A DNA stretch of 64,000 bases from Dyella sp. RRB7 (lineage in GTDB: Bacteria > Pseudomonadota > Gammaproteobacteria > Xanthomonadales > Rhodanobacteraceae): positions 930,001 through 994,000 of the forward strand of contig NZ_JAKWJS010000001.1 of assembly GCF_022761115.1 (NCBI RefSeq), in the 5' to 3' direction. The translations under genes and the position numbers were made by a program. This document shows, piece after piece, positions 17,170-27,842 of the stretch. Under the pieces are notes generated by a model that made no database searches, had not been told where the DNA came from, and saw only the letters and a list, made by a program, of their open reading frames with translations. The stretch's first letter is position 1. The number at the start of each line of letters is the position of its first letter.

Positions 17170-19155
17170 CTATGATTTCGGCACGGTGTAGTTGCCCAAC
17201 ACGGTGACGCCGCTATAGCCCGCCTCACCCACGACGGTGATGTAGTAGGTCGCCGCTACCGGACGCGCGATGGCTACCGATTCGGCATTACCGGGATTCA
17301 CCGACTTATAGTCGTAATTCGTGGCACTGCCCGGTGACCCCACCTTGACGTAAAGCGACACATTGCCCGTGCCGCCCAACGTACGCAGGGTCAGAGCAAG
17401 CGCTCCGGCCGGTACGTTCAACTTGTAGACCGTGCTGGCACCCGTGGCACCCGACTGGCCCGTCAGCTGCACGCCGTTGCTGAGCGGAATGCTGGTATCC
17501 ACCGGCGGGGGCGACGGCTCGCTGGCCACAGCCGCAGCCACCGCCGCGCCCGCATCGAGCACACCTGCACCAAAGGTCGCGGTTGCCACCGGCGCGACAT
17601 GCGGCACGCGGGCCGTGCTTTGCAGGATGTTCTTTGCCTGAGCTGGGGTCAGCAGAGGCAACTGAGCCGCGAGACGCGCCGACTGCATCAAGGCGACTGC
17701 CGCGGTGACATGCGGCGTGGCTTGCGAAGTGCCCGGAAAACCTCCGTAGGTATCGCCGCCCGGGCTGGCAACCGGCGTCGTGGTACCGGTGTTGATGGCC
17801 TGCCAGGCGTAGCCTTCCGGATTCAACCGCGTGCCGGACGACGCGTCATTCACATAGACGCCGCCACCGAAGGCACCCAAGGCAATGATGTTTCCGCCGG
17901 ATGCGTTGTAGTTTGAATAGAACGCAAGTTTGCTGCTTATGCCCAGGGACGCCACCGTGATGGCGCCCGGGCAACTGGCCGGCGAATAATTGGCCACGTT
18001 GTCGCTCGAATTGCCCGCCGCTACCACTACCGCCGCACCCAGGGCATTCGCCTTGGCGATCGCCAGCGCGGCATCGTCCGTGGCCGGGCATGCACCGCCG
18101 CCACCCAGGCTGAGGTTGATCACCTTGGCAGGATTCGGATTGTCCGGTACCCCGTCCACATGGCCGCCGGCCGCCCACACAATGGCATCGTTGATGTCGC
18201 TGTCGTAGCCGCCGCAGTGGCCCAGTACACGCACCGGCAGTATTTTGGCGCCATAGGCCATGCCTGCCATGCCCATGCCGTTGTTGGTCAATTCGGCACC
18301 ACTGGCACTGGCCACATGCGTACCGTGCCAGGAGCTGGCCTGCGCCGGATGGCTGCTATCCACACAGCCGCCCTTCGAAACCAAATAAGCGTTGCCGGTG
18401 GTCCAGTCACCCAGGTCCCAACCACCCGTCGCACGATCGTCGGTGCTTCGGCCGGAGACCAGTGCATCGCTGATGAAGTCATAACCCGCATCGCCCAGCG
18501 AAGTATTGATGTCGGCATGCTTGACGATGCCGGTATCCAGTACCGCGATGACCACGCCTGTGCCATCGGCTAGGCTCCAGGCGCCGCTGATATTGGCGCC
18601 GCCCCAGTTGGCCACGCCATTGGCGGGCGTGAGCGTGCCATCGGCGGGCAGGTAATCGGTTTGATACTTCGCGTAGTTGGGGTCGTTCGGTACGAACGCG
18701 GCCGGCAAGGCCGCCTGGATGTCGCGCACCGCCTGGCGCATCACATCGGGCGCCACATAGGCCACCGCCGGATCGGCGGCGATTGACTGCATGAAGTCAA
18801 TCGCCTCCGCCTGGCTCAATTTGCGCGAGGTGGTGAACAGGTGCGAGCCGGTCGCCAGCTTGCGCTTGTAGCTCACGCTGGGCGTCTTGATGGACAGCAT
18901 GCCAGAACGTGCCACGGCTGCGCTGATGTTCTGCGCCGCGACCGCTGCGTTGGACTGTTCGGCGGTGCCGTCGCGATAGCGCACGATAAAGCGGTCATAG
19001 CTGCCGTCCGCCTTCAATGAACTCGCATTGAAATTCGCCGTGGCCACGGCACCACCCGATACCGTCTGCGCAGCAACCAGCCCGCCACCGCCTCCTGCGA
19101 ACAGCAGTCCCGCGAAGCCCAGGCCCAAGATCCTTATCGTTCGTTGTGTCTGCAT
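17170..19155 (-). CDS. Secreted subtilisin-like serine protease (S8) with C-terminal PPC domain
   Basis: 661 residues from the ATG at 19155, which follows a strong GGAGGAGG site; frame upstream of it is not needed. Order: signal peptide (ILGLGFAGLLFAGGGGGLVAAQ), inhibitor-like propeptide (to about 160), peptidase S8 domain, then a beta-sandwich pre-peptidase C-terminal (PPC) domain from about 560. The triad is visible: Asp near 206 (VIAVLDTGI), His near 277 (SWHGTHVAS), Ser near 476 (GTSQATPH). Extracellular proteases of this layout are classical T2SS substrates in Xanthomonas, and the PPC domain is usually removed during maturation. The T2SS operon lies 4 kb away, but export by that system is inferred from the family. 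Confidence 0.94.
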   Translation of the reverse strand: MQTQRTIRILGLGFAGLLFAGGGGGLVAAQTVSGGAVATANFNASSLKADGSYDRFIVRYRDGTAEQSNAAVAAQNISAAVARSGMLSIKTPSVSYKRKLATGSHLFTTSRKLSQAEAIDFMQSIAADPAVAYVAPDVMRQAVRDIQAALPAAFVPNDPNYAKYQTDYLPADGTLTPANGVANWGGANISGAWSLADGTGVVIAVLDTGIVKHADINTSLGDAGYDFISDALVSGRSTDDRATGGWDLGDWTTGNAYLVSKGGCVDSSHPAQASSWHGTHVASASGAELTNNGMGMAGMAYGAKILPVRVLGHCGGYDSDINDAIVWAAGGHVDGVPDNPNPAKVINLSLGGGGACPATDDAALAIAKANALGAAVVVAAGNSSDNVANYSPASCPGAITVASLGISSKLAFYSNYNASGGNIIALGAFGGGVYVNDASSGTRLNPEGYAWQAINTGTTTPVASPGGDTYGGFPGTSQATPHVTAAVALMQSARLAAQLPLLTPAQAKNILQSTARVPHVAPVATATFGAGVLDAGAAVAAAVASEPSPPPVDTSIPLSNGVQLTGQSGATGASTVYKLNVPAGALALTLRTLGGTGNVSLYVKVGSPGSATNYDYKSVNPGNAESVAIARPVAATYYITVVGEAGYSGVTVLGNYTVPKS

Positions 19156-19562
19156 GTCATTCCTCCTCCCTCGCGACAACGTGGACCGGCAGCACGCAGC
19201 GCAGATCTGCCCGGCGGGCGGCCTGGTGGGTGTGATCCGGCGAATGAAGTGTTCGTGCGCCGTCCCGGCGTGCAGCTCAGGAAGGCGCCAGGCGATGCTG
19301 GAAAGCTTGAGCAAGCGGTGCATCAGCCGCTGAAACTATTGGTGTCCGCATTCCCCATTGCGTCGTGACGCTGCCTTCGTCACAACATCAAGCAACTACG
19401 CCAAGCCATGGCAGGCCACAGACGCTACCAGCAAGTTTCTGCGACCACCAATGTCTTTGACCTACGGATTTTCTCGGTGTTGTGTCACGCATCGTCACCC
19501 TCTGCGTAAGGTATTGCCGTGCCCCACGGGTCTGGGACAATGAGTGACCCTCACTGCCCGTC
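19156..19562. other. Divergent promoter region between protease and tatD
   Basis: 407 nt without a believable gene. On the plus strand a possible sigma70 pair for tatD is TTGCCG (19514-19519) and GACAAT (19536-19541) with a 16-nt spacer. The protease promoter must lie here on the minus strand, but I cannot pick it out. A second ATG-led stretch (19358-19543) has no ribosome site and no family features. Confidence 0.4.
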
Positions 19563-20369
19563 ATGCCCATGCAGCTGTTCGATATCGGCGCCAACCTCAC
19601 CCACGAGTCGTTCCACCATGACTTCGATGCCGTATTGCAGCGGGCGAAGGATCATGGCGTGGTGCGGCTGATGGTCACCGGCGCCTCGCGCGAGGGCAGC
19701 ACGCATGCCCTTGCGCTGGCGCAAGCCCATCCCGGTGTGCTCTACGCGACCGCGGGCGTGCATCCGCACCACGCGATCGATTACGACGATGCCACCGATG
19801 CGCTGTTGCGCGAACTGGCCACGCATCCGGAAGTGCGCGCCGTGGGCGAGACGGGGCTGGACTACAACCGCAACTACTCACCGCGCGAGGTGCAGCTGGC
19901 CGTGTTCGAGCGCCAGCTGCAGATCGCGGTGGACGTGCAGAAGCCGCTGTTCCTGCACCAGCGCGATGCGCATCACGATTTCGTCGTGCTGCTGCGCCGT
20001 TATCGCGACAAGATTCCTGGTGCGGTGGTGCACTGCTTTACCGACACCGGCGAGGCGCTGCGCGATTACCTTGCGCTGGATTGCCATATCGGCATCACCG
20101 GCTGGATCTGCGACGAGCGGCGCGGCACGCACCTGCGCGAACTGGTGAAGGAGATTCCCGCCAATCGCCTGATGATCGAAACCGATGCGCCCTACCTGCT
20201 GCCGCGCACCGTGCGCCCGCAACCGGCGCACCGGCGCAATGAGCCGATGTACCTGCGGCATATCTGCGAGGAAATCGCGCGTGATCGCGGCGAGCCGGCG
20301 GAAGTGACGGCGACCCATAGCACGGCGACGGCGGAAGCGTTCTTCGGGTTGCCGGCGCTGGGTGGCTAG
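19563..20369 (+). CDS. tatD: TatD family metal-dependent DNase
   Basis: 268 residues. TIM-barrel amidohydrolase-fold nuclease. Metal motifs: FDIGANLTH near residues 6-14 (Asp-x-Gly-x-Asn in place of HxH, a known TatD variant), VGETGLDYNR near 97 with the metal Glu, FLHQRDAH near 135, VVHCFT near 160, and IETDAPYLLPRT near 205. TatD enzymes are 3'-5' exonucleases on DNA/RNA linked to repair and DNA degradation, not to Tat export. ATG codons at 19563 and 19569 are both possible. Confidence 0.93.
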   Translation: MPMQLFDIGANLTHESFHHDFDAVLQRAKDHGVVRLMVTGASREGSTHALALAQAHPGVLYATAGVHPHHAIDYDDATDALLRELATHPEVRAVGETGLDYNRNYSPREVQLAVFERQLQIAVDVQKPLFLHQRDAHHDFVVLLRRYRDKIPGAVVHCFTDTGEALRDYLALDCHIGITGWICDERRGTHLRELVKEIPANRLMIETDAPYLLPRTVRPQPAHRRNEPMYLRHICEEIARDRGEPAEVTATHSTATAEAFFGLPALGG

Positions 20370-20382
20370 CCCCATCCCAGCC

Positions 20383-20406
20383 CTCCCCTGCAGGCAGGGG
20401 GGGGAG
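20383..20406. repeat. GC-rich palindromic repeat after tatD
   Basis: Hairpin CCTCCCCTGC-AG-GCAGGGGGG and flanking CCCATCCCAGCC, the same family as the two units in gspH. It lies between the convergent tatD and rluE ends, where it may also help to end transcription. Confidence 0.75.
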
Positions 20407-20421
20407 CACTGCGCGCTGCGT

Positions 20422-20958
20422 CTAGAGAGTAAGCACTCGCGTCTGGCCGGGCGCCAGCCCATCCAACGCATACGGACCGATCCGCTCGCGGATCAGGCGT
20501 AGCGTGGGGAACCCCACCGCCGCCGTCATGCGTCGCACTTGCCGGTTACGGCCCTCGCGCAGCGTGATGCGCAGCCAGCTGGTGGGAATGAGCTTGCGAA
20601 AACGCACGGGTGGGTCGCGCGGCCACAGCCATTCGGGTTCGGCGGCGTGTTCCGCGCCGGCCGGCAGCGTCGGACCATCGTTGAGCGTCACGCCGCGACG
20701 CAGCGCCGCGATGGCGTCGTCGGTGACCTGGCCGTCAACCTGCACCAGATAGGTCTTGGGTTGCTTGTGCTGCGGGTCGGTGAGCTTGTGCGCGAGGCGG
20801 CCGTCATCGGTGAGCAGCAGCAGGCCTTCGCTGTCGTGATCGAGTCGGCCGGCCGGATAGACGTCTTTCTGTTTGACGAAGGCCGCCAGCGTCGGACGAC
20901 CATCGTCGCCACTGAACTGGCAGAGCACGCCGTAGGGCTTGTTGAGGGCAATCAGCAT
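20422..20958 (-). CDS. rluE: 23S rRNA pseudouridine synthase, RluE-like
   Basis: 178 residues from the ATG at 20958; a GTG at 20982 would add 8. Small RsuA/RluB/E/F-type synthase without an S4 domain. It opens with [14 protein letters not shown] and has the catalytic motif [18 protein letters not shown] (Asp near residue 41), the KTYLVQVDG strand and the family ending [22 protein letters not shown]. RluE makes pseudouridine 2457 in 23S rRNA; the size and the FGVLCQF-like start favour RluE over RsuA. No strong ribosome site is seen for either start. Confidence 0.88.
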   Translation of the reverse strand: MLIALNKPYGVLCQFSGDDGRPTLAAFVKQKDVYPAGRLDHDSEGLLLLTDDGRLAHKLTDPQHKQPKTYLVQVDGQVTDDAIAALRRGVTLNDGPTLPAGAEHAAEPEWLWPRDPPVRFRKLIPTSWLRITLREGRNRQVRRMTAAVGFPTLRLIRERIGPYALDGLAPGQTRVLTL

Positions 20959-21001
20959 CGCGTTAGGATCGCGCGCCACCACGGCGCGCGATCGCCCTGG
21001 C

Positions 21002-21880
21002 TTACGGCGTGGCCGGCTTCACGAAGCGCAGCGTCATGCGATCGGATTCGCCGATGGCCAGGTACTTGGCCTTGTCCTGGTCGCCCAGCGTCAGCGTCGG
21101 TGGCAGCGTCCAGACACCCTTGGGGTAATCCTTGGTGTCCTTCGGGTTGGCGTTGATCTCGCTCTTTTCCTCGAGCTTGAAACCGGCATCGGTGGCCAGC
21201 TTCACCACATAGCCGGTAGGCAGGTAGCCGCTGCTCTTGATCGCATCGAGGCTGGCGCTGTCGGCGGCGCGATGATCCACCACGCCAAGCACGCCACCGG
21301 GACGCAACGCGGCATAGAACGCCTTGAACATCGCCGGCGCGGTATCGGCCATCACCCAGTTGTGCACGTTGCGGAAGGTCAGCACCAGGTCGGCCGAGCC
21401 GGGCGCGCCGAACACGGGTGCCTTCGGGTCGAATTCCAGGATCTGCGCCTTGCCGTAATGCTCGGCATCCGCCGCGAACTTCGTGCGCAGGCCGGAAAGC
21501 TCGCGGCTGGCCTCGCCATCGCCGGAGGGCTTGACCACGGCGGCGACGTAATGGCCGTTGTCGCGCAGCAGCGGCGCGAGGATCTCGCTGTACCAGCCGC
21601 CGCCGGGGGTGATTTCGATCACCGTGAGGTCCGGCCGGATACCGAAGAACTGCAGGGTCGCCTTGGGATGGCGGTAAACGTCGCGCGCCTGGTTCTGCGG
21701 CGAGCGCCAGCTGCCCGCCAGCACCTGGTCGAGCTGGGAGGCGGTGAAGTCGCTGGCGCTGGTGGGTGGCACCAGTTCGCCCGCAGGCTGATCCTGCGCC
21801 TGCGCGTTGGCCTGGCCCGAGGTCCCGCTACAGGCCGCCAGCAGCACGGCTGCCAGCCCCAGGATCACACGGCTTTTCAT
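21002..21880 (-). CDS. Predicted SAM-dependent methyltransferase with lipoprotein signal
   Basis: 292 residues from the ATG at 21880 (AAGGGG upstream). The first 19 residues are a lipoprotein signal, [17 protein letters not shown], with Cys19 followed by Ser. The body is a Rossmann methyltransferase-like domain: [19 protein letters not shown] (SAM loop), then [19 protein letters not shown] and [13 protein letters not shown]. It matches the predicted methyltransferases of COG4798. An exported methyltransferase is odd because SAM is cytoplasmic, so it may have another ligand or function. The signal is clear to me; the activity is not established. Confidence 0.82.
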   Translation of the reverse strand: MKSRVILGLAAVLLAACSGTSGQANAQAQDQPAGELVPPTSASDFTASQLDQVLAGSWRSPQNQARDVYRHPKATLQFFGIRPDLTVIEITPGGGWYSEILAPLLRDNGHYVAAVVKPSGDGEASRELSGLRTKFAADAEHYGKAQILEFDPKAPVFGAPGSADLVLTFRNVHNWVMADTAPAMFKAFYAALRPGGVLGVVDHRAADSASLDAIKSSGYLPTGYVVKLATDAGFKLEEKSEINANPKDTKDYPKGVWTLPPTLTLGDQDKAKYLAIGESDRMTLRFVKPATP

Positions 21881-22046
21881 CGACAACCCCTTATGGAAAC
21901 AAACAAAACGGCAACCCACGGCCGCTGGCGGGCAGCTTGCCGTCCACCCCGTATACGGATGGTGGACGGCACGGCCTGGCAAATACCAGTCGGCCAGAGA
22001 AGATAGTCCACCCGGCTGTCGCCAGGCTGTTCGGCCGCAGGCACGC

Positions 22047-23297
<1,251 letters not shown>

Positions 23298-23302
<5 letters not shown>

Positions 23303-24209
23303 GGGAGACATAGGTGCCCGCGGTCAGTGACATCGCCTCGGCGTATTTTCCCGCCTCGCACAGCAGCCAGTCGCGGAAGATGCGTAGCCCCGCGTGATCC
23401 CGTGCATGCTCCGGATACACCAGGAAATAGGCTTCGGGAATCTGCTGATAACGGTCGCCCAGCACCTTCAGCAGGCCGGCTTCGATCAACGGCCGCGCCA
23501 TCACCATGCGCCCGAGCGCCACGCCCATGCCTTCAAGGGCGCCACGCTGCAGCGCATCGGTGTTGTCGAATTGCGCCACATAGCGACGTGGCGGCTGACC
23601 GCCGGCAGCGGCGAACCAATCGCGCCAGCGATCGCCCGGGTCGCCCAGCAGCGGCCATTGGCCGAGGTCGGTGGGGTCGGCATCGCCCATGCGCTCCAGC
23701 AAGGCTGGCGCCACCACCGGCGCGATCCATTCACCGAACAGCCACTCGGTGACCAGACCCGGCCAGGGGCCACGGCCATAGCGCACGGCGGCATCCACCG
23801 GATCGCGCTCGAAGTTGACCAGCTGCACGCTCGACTGCAGGTTGAGCTCCAGCTCCGGATGTGCCGCCACCAGGCGCGCCAGGCGCGGCACCAGCCAGCT
23901 CGACATCACGCCGGGGATGGCGCTCAAGGTCAGCGCCTCTTCGCGACGGCAGCGGTAGCCGGCCATGGCGCGATCGATGCCATCGAAGTGATGCCCCAGC
24001 GCCTCCATCAAGCGGCGTCCATCCGCGGTGAGCTGCACGCCGCGCGGACCACGGTCGAACAGCTTGCGTTCCAGCCGCTGTTCCAGCTGGCGGACCTGAT
24101 GGCTCAACGCGCTGACGGTGAGGTTGGCCTGCTCGGCGGCACGCGAGAGATTACCCAGCCGGGCCACCTGCACGAACTGTTGGAGGAGATCCAGCGAGAT
24201 GCGTGCCAT
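23298..24209 (-). CDS. LysR-family transcriptional regulator
   Basis: 303 residues from the ATG at 24209 (GAGG at 9 nt). An N-terminal winged helix with the LysR helix-turn-helix (FVQVARLGNLSRAAEQANLTVSALSHQVRQLE) is followed by a periplasmic-binding-protein-like effector domain. The layout resembles GcvA-type regulators (SAIPGVMSSWLVPRLARL; DPVDAAVRYGRGPWPG). A small gene reads away from it, and frmA follows it on the same strand 138 nt away across a REP pair. By the usual LysR pattern it may control the divergent small gene and itself; control of frmA is possible. Its effector cannot be named. Confidence 0.9.
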
Positions 24210-24315
24210 TTGAAAATTCCTCAAGGCTGGCTTGCGAATATATCGCTTTTTGGCGGTATGCGAGCGGCCTATGTTGAGCGCATCAGCAGCTATGGCAGTG
24301 CGACGGGAGGATCTC
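24210..24315. promoter_or_regulatory. Divergent promoter of lysR and the 65-residue gene
   Basis: 106 nt between two divergent starts, the usual place for a LysR binding site (T-N11-A). It is AT-richer than its surroundings (around 24213-24250, including TATATCGC). I cannot assign a single operator with confidence. Confidence 0.4.
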
Positions 24316-24513
24316 ATGAGCTCGATCTGGACGAATCTGCTGTTCATGCATGGGCATATCGCCGACCTGGAGCTGGCGCGCCGATTGGCCGACACCCAAG
24401 GGCCCTCGGAACGGCCCCAAGGGAAGCGCCGGCGAACACCCAAGGCCGTACCGGCGCGCAAGGGTGATCCGTCGCCGGCGTTGGTGAATCAGGGCGGCTG
24501 CCTTACCACCTGA
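24316..24513 (+). CDS. Small basic protein, divergent from lysR
   Basis: 65 residues from the ATG at 24316, preceded by GGGAGGATCTC, one of the best ribosome sites in the window. The first half is a short amphipathic helix (MSSIWTNLLFMHGHIADLELARRLAD); the second half is rich in Arg, Lys and Pro and ends QGGCLTT. There is no signal peptide or known domain. The ribosome site and the position opposite a LysR gene argue that it is real. I do not recognise a function. Further in-frame starts lie upstream, to 24232, but without a ribosome site. Confidence 0.6.
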   Translation: MSSIWTNLLFMHGHIADLELARRLADTQGPSERPQGKRRRTPKAVPARKGDPSPALVNQGGCLTT

Positions 24514-24533
24514 GCAGGTTGGGGCTGCGGGTT

Positions 24534-26741
24534 TTAGAGGGTGCTGGCAGGTAGCTGCACCTGGACCGGCGTACCCAGCTGTTCCGACGACCGCCCCTCG
24601 AAGACGCTGTACTGACCGCCCCGCACCACCCAGCCATGCCGGGCGACGTCGAAGTCGGCCAGCAGGCGGCGCTCCAAGGGAATGGTGAGCACCCGGTGCT
24701 CGCCCGGCTTCAGGAACACCTTGGCGTAACCGGCAAGCCGCCTCGCCTTGGCGCCAGGCACCTGCACGTACACCTGCGCCACATCGGCGCCGGCACGCGA
24801 GCCGGTGTTGCTCACCTCCACCGTGGCCTGCAACCGCCCGCCATGCGTGGCCAGCGTGAGCGGGCCGTGCTGGAAGCGGGTGTAGGACAGGCCGTAGCCG
24901 AACGGGAACAGCGGCTGGAGGCCGCGCGACTGATACCAGCGGTAGCCGACATCGGCACCTTCGATGGTGTAGTCGACGCTGGCCGGCGGGGTGCCACCGC
25001 CAGCACCGGGAAGCGCCTTGCGCGGCAGTTGCGAGAGATCACGCGGCCAGCTCAGGGGCAGGCGACCCGACGGATTCACCTGGCCCGAGAGGAGATGGGC
25101 CATTGCCGTGCCCGCATCGCCACCCGGGTACCAGGTTTCCAGCACGGCCCCCACCTGGTCGAGCCAGGGCATGGCGACCGGGCCGCCGTTCTCCAGCACC
25201 ACGATGGTGCGGGGGTTGGCCCTGGCCACGGCGGCGACCAGCGCGTCCTGGTTGTCGGGCAGGCTGAGGTCCGGCGCATCGACCGATTCGGCCGCCCACT
25301 TCTGCACGAACACCACCGCCACCTGCGACCTGGCCGCGAGCGCGGCAGCAGCGGCGATATCGTTGCCCTCGGCAAACTGCACGTCCGCCTTGGGGGCCAT
25401 GGCGCGGAGCGCCTTGAGCGGCGCATACGGGTGGTACATCACCGGGCCCGGCCAGCCGGTGGGCGCCAGTCCCGGTACCGCGTTGCCGCCCTTGGCGGTT
25501 ACCAGCGAGGAACCGCCGCCGGCCAGCACACCCTTGTCGGCATGCGCGCCAATTACCGCGAGGGAAGCGAGCTTGTCGACGTCCAGCGGCAGCAGCTCGT
25601 GCTCGTTGCGCAGCAGCACCGCGCCCGCTTCCAGCGTTTCGCGCGCCACCGCAAGGTTGGCCGCCTCGTCGATCGGCGCCGGCCGCGCGGGATGCTCGAA
25701 CACGCCGGCCGCGAACATGCTGCGCAGGATGCGCTGCACCATGTCGTCGATGCGCGACTGCTTCACTTCGCCCGTGGCCAGCGCCTCGCGCAGCGGTGCG
25801 TCGAAATACACTTCCTTGTCGAAAATCTCGCCGGCCGATTCCTGGTCCAGCCCCGCGTTCACCGCCTTGGCCGCGCTGTGCACGCCACCCCAATCGGACA
25901 TGACGAAACCGGGATAGCCCCAGTCGCGCTTGAGCACCTGGTTCATCAGGTAGTCGTTCTCGCAGGCCCAGTCGCCGTTGACCTTGTTGTACGAGCACAT
26001 CACCGCGCCGGGCTGGCCGCGCTCGATAGCCAGTTCGAAGGCGAGCAGATCCGACTCGCGCACGGCCTGCTCGCCGATCTGCGCACTGATGGTGTCGCGG
26101 GCGGTTTCCTGGTCGTTGAGCGCGAAGTGCTTGATGGTGGAAATCACATGGGCGCTCTGCACGCCACGGATGGCTTCGCCGACGATGCTGCCGGCCAGCA
26201 GGGGGTCTTCGCCCGCGTACTCGAAATTGCGGCCGTTGCGCGGCTCGCGCATCAGGTTGATGCCACCGGCCAGCAACACGTTGAAGCCCTTGTGGTGTGC
26301 TTCACCACCGATCATCGCGCCCCCCCGATAGGCCACCTGCGGATCCCAGCTCGCCGCAGTCACCGGGCCGGCCGGCAGCGGCGTGGCGTGGTCGCCGGGG
26401 CGCATGCGATCGGAGCTGGCCACGCCCAGGCCAGCATCGCTTTCCTCAAGCGCGGGAATGCCAAGCCGGGCAATGGCGGGCACGTAGCCGGCCGACTCGA
26501 TCGCCCCCTGCGGGAACGGCTTGTTGGGCGGCCGGTCGGGACCGGCGTAGTAGCTGCGGATCAGCTGGAATTTCTCGTCCTGGGTGAGCTGCGCGAGCAG
26601 CAGCTTCGCACGCGCATCGGGCGACAACGCCGCATCGCTCCACGGCCGTGCCGCCGGCGCCTGAGCCGCCGCCGTGCCCAACCATGTACACAAACCCATC
26701 ACGATCGCACGGCGCAATGCCGCCACTGCCTTGCCCTTCAT
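24534..26741 (-). CDS. Exported glycoside hydrolase family 3 beta-glucosidase
   Basis: 735 residues from the ATG at 26741 (GGGAGG at 8 nt), giving a clean signal peptide (ALRRAIVMGLCTWLGTAAAQA). The GH3 N-terminal barrel has TIKHFALNDQETARD and the nucleophile in GFVMSDWGGVHSA (Asp near residue 282). The GH3 C-terminal alpha/beta domain follows (LAVIGAHADKGVLAGGGSSLV; VLENGGPVAMPWLDQVGAVLETWYPG), then a fibronectin-III-like domain (YTRFQHGPLTLA; VEVSNTGSRAGADVAQVYVQVP). It likely acts in the periplasm or outside on beta-linked gluco-oligosaccharides. Substrate is not fixed by sequence. Confidence 0.94.
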   Translation of the reverse strand: MKGKAVAALRRAIVMGLCTWLGTAAAQAPAARPWSDAALSPDARAKLLLAQLTQDEKFQLIRSYYAGPDRPPNKPFPQGAIESAGYVPAIARLGIPALEESDAGLGVASSDRMRPGDHATPLPAGPVTAASWDPQVAYRGGAMIGGEAHHKGFNVLLAGGINLMREPRNGRNFEYAGEDPLLAGSIVGEAIRGVQSAHVISTIKHFALNDQETARDTISAQIGEQAVRESDLLAFELAIERGQPGAVMCSYNKVNGDWACENDYLMNQVLKRDWGYPGFVMSDWGGVHSAAKAVNAGLDQESAGEIFDKEVYFDAPLREALATGEVKQSRIDDMVQRILRSMFAAGVFEHPARPAPIDEAANLAVARETLEAGAVLLRNEHELLPLDVDKLASLAVIGAHADKGVLAGGGSSLVTAKGGNAVPGLAPTGWPGPVMYHPYAPLKALRAMAPKADVQFAEGNDIAAAAALAARSQVAVVFVQKWAAESVDAPDLSLPDNQDALVAAVARANPRTIVVLENGGPVAMPWLDQVGAVLETWYPGGDAGTAMAHLLSGQVNPSGRLPLSWPRDLSQLPRKALPGAGGGTPPASVDYTIEGADVGYRWYQSRGLQPLFPFGYGLSYTRFQHGPLTLATHGGRLQATVEVSNTGSRAGADVAQVYVQVPGAKARRLAGYAKVFLKPGEHRVLTIPLERRLLADFDVARHGWVVRGGQYSVFEGRSSEQLGTPVQVQLPASTL

Positions 26742-26876
26742 CCGACGACCTCCCGGGTGTTGGCGTTGCAAACGCGTCCGCCTCGGCATCACGGCGCCGG
26801 CGCGTATACTCGCGTGTCTCGATTCTTTGAGTATGCACGAAGCTCACCCTCCCCACATCGAACACGGAGCATCCCC

Positions 26877-27821
26877 ATGCAGTTGCGTCCTCTTGGTCGG
26901 TCTTCCCTCGCTGTCGCGCCGCTCGCCTTCGGTGGCAACGTATTTGGCTGGAGCGCGGACGAACAGCGCTCGTTCGAACTGCTCGACGCCTTCGTCGACG
27001 CCGGCTTCAACCTCATCGACACCGCGGACGTCTATTCGGCATGGGTGCCGGGCAACCGCGGCGGCGAATCGGAAACCATCATCGGCAAGTGGCTCAAGCG
27101 CAGCGGCAAGCGCGACAAGGTGGTGATCGCCACCAAGGTGGCCAAGTGGGCCGAGCATCCGGGCCTGTCGCCGATGAACATCAACCAGGCCGTGGAAGGC
27201 TCGCTCAAGCGCCTGCAGACCGACTACATCGACCTGTACCAGGCGCACGAGGACGATGCCACGGTGCCGCTGCACGACACGCTGGGCGCGTTCGGCAAGC
27301 TGATCGAACAGGGCAAGGTGCGCGTGATCGGCGCCTCCAACTACGGCGCCGACCGCTTTGGCGAAGCGCTGGCGGTGTCGGCCAGCCATGGCCTGCCGCG
27401 CTATGAAACGCTGCAGCCGGAATACAACCTGGTCAATCGCGGCGCCTACGAGAAAGAGCTGGAGCCGCTGGTGGTCGCCGAGAACATCGGCGTCATCAAT
27501 TACTACGCGCTGGCCAGCGGCTTTCTCAGCGGCAAGTACCGCAGCGAGGCCGACCTGGCCAAGAGTGCGGCCCGCGGCGGCACTGTGCAGAAGTACCTGA
27601 GCACGCATGGACTGGGCGTGCTGGCCGCGCTCGACAAGGTGGCCGGCGCGCACGGTGCCACGCCGGCGCAGGTAGCACTGGCATGGCTGATCGCGCGCCC
27701 CAGCATCACCGCGCCGATCGCCAGCGCCACCAGCATCCCCCAGCTCAAGGAATTGTTTGGCGCGGTCAGCCTGCAACTCAGTCGCGACGACATCGCGATG
27801 CTGGACCAGGTCAGCGCCTGA
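26877..27821 (+). CDS. Aldo/keto reductase
   Basis: 314 residues from the ATG at 26877 (GGAG at 7 nt). NADPH-dependent TIM-barrel oxidoreductase with the family tetrad: Asp and Tyr in LIDTADVYS (about 47-54), Lys in VVIATKV (87), and His in LYQAHEDD. The C-terminal cofactor segment is APIASATSIPQLKELFGAV. It resembles the YajO/AKR group that reduces sugar aldehydes or reactive carbonyls. It is divergent from the GH3 gene and convergent with the GGDEF/EAL gene. Substrate unknown. Confidence 0.92.
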   Translation: MQLRPLGRSSLAVAPLAFGGNVFGWSADEQRSFELLDAFVDAGFNLIDTADVYSAWVPGNRGGESETIIGKWLKRSGKRDKVVIATKVAKWAEHPGLSPMNINQAVEGSLKRLQTDYIDLYQAHEDDATVPLHDTLGAFGKLIEQGKVRVIGASNYGADRFGEALAVSASHGLPRYETLQPEYNLVNRGAYEKELEPLVVAENIGVINYYALASGFLSGKYRSEADLAKSAARGGTVQKYLSTHGLGVLAALDKVAGAHGATPAQVALAWLIARPSITAPIASATSIPQLKELFGAVSLQLSRDDIAMLDQVSA

Positions 27822-27826
27822 TCGCC

Positions 27827-27842
27827 GACGCCATCAGGCGTC
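27827..27842. terminator. Small hairpin between convergent genes
   Basis: GACGCC-ATCA-GGCGTC, overlapping the end of the GGDEF/EAL gene just past the aldo/keto reductase stop. Only 6 bp and without a U-run, so weak. Confidence 0.4.

Noticed and set aside
24636..26876. Plus-strand extension ahead of the aldo/keto reductase
   Set aside because: It is antisense to the GH3 gene; the reductase starts at 26877 with its own ribosome site and a normal N-terminus.
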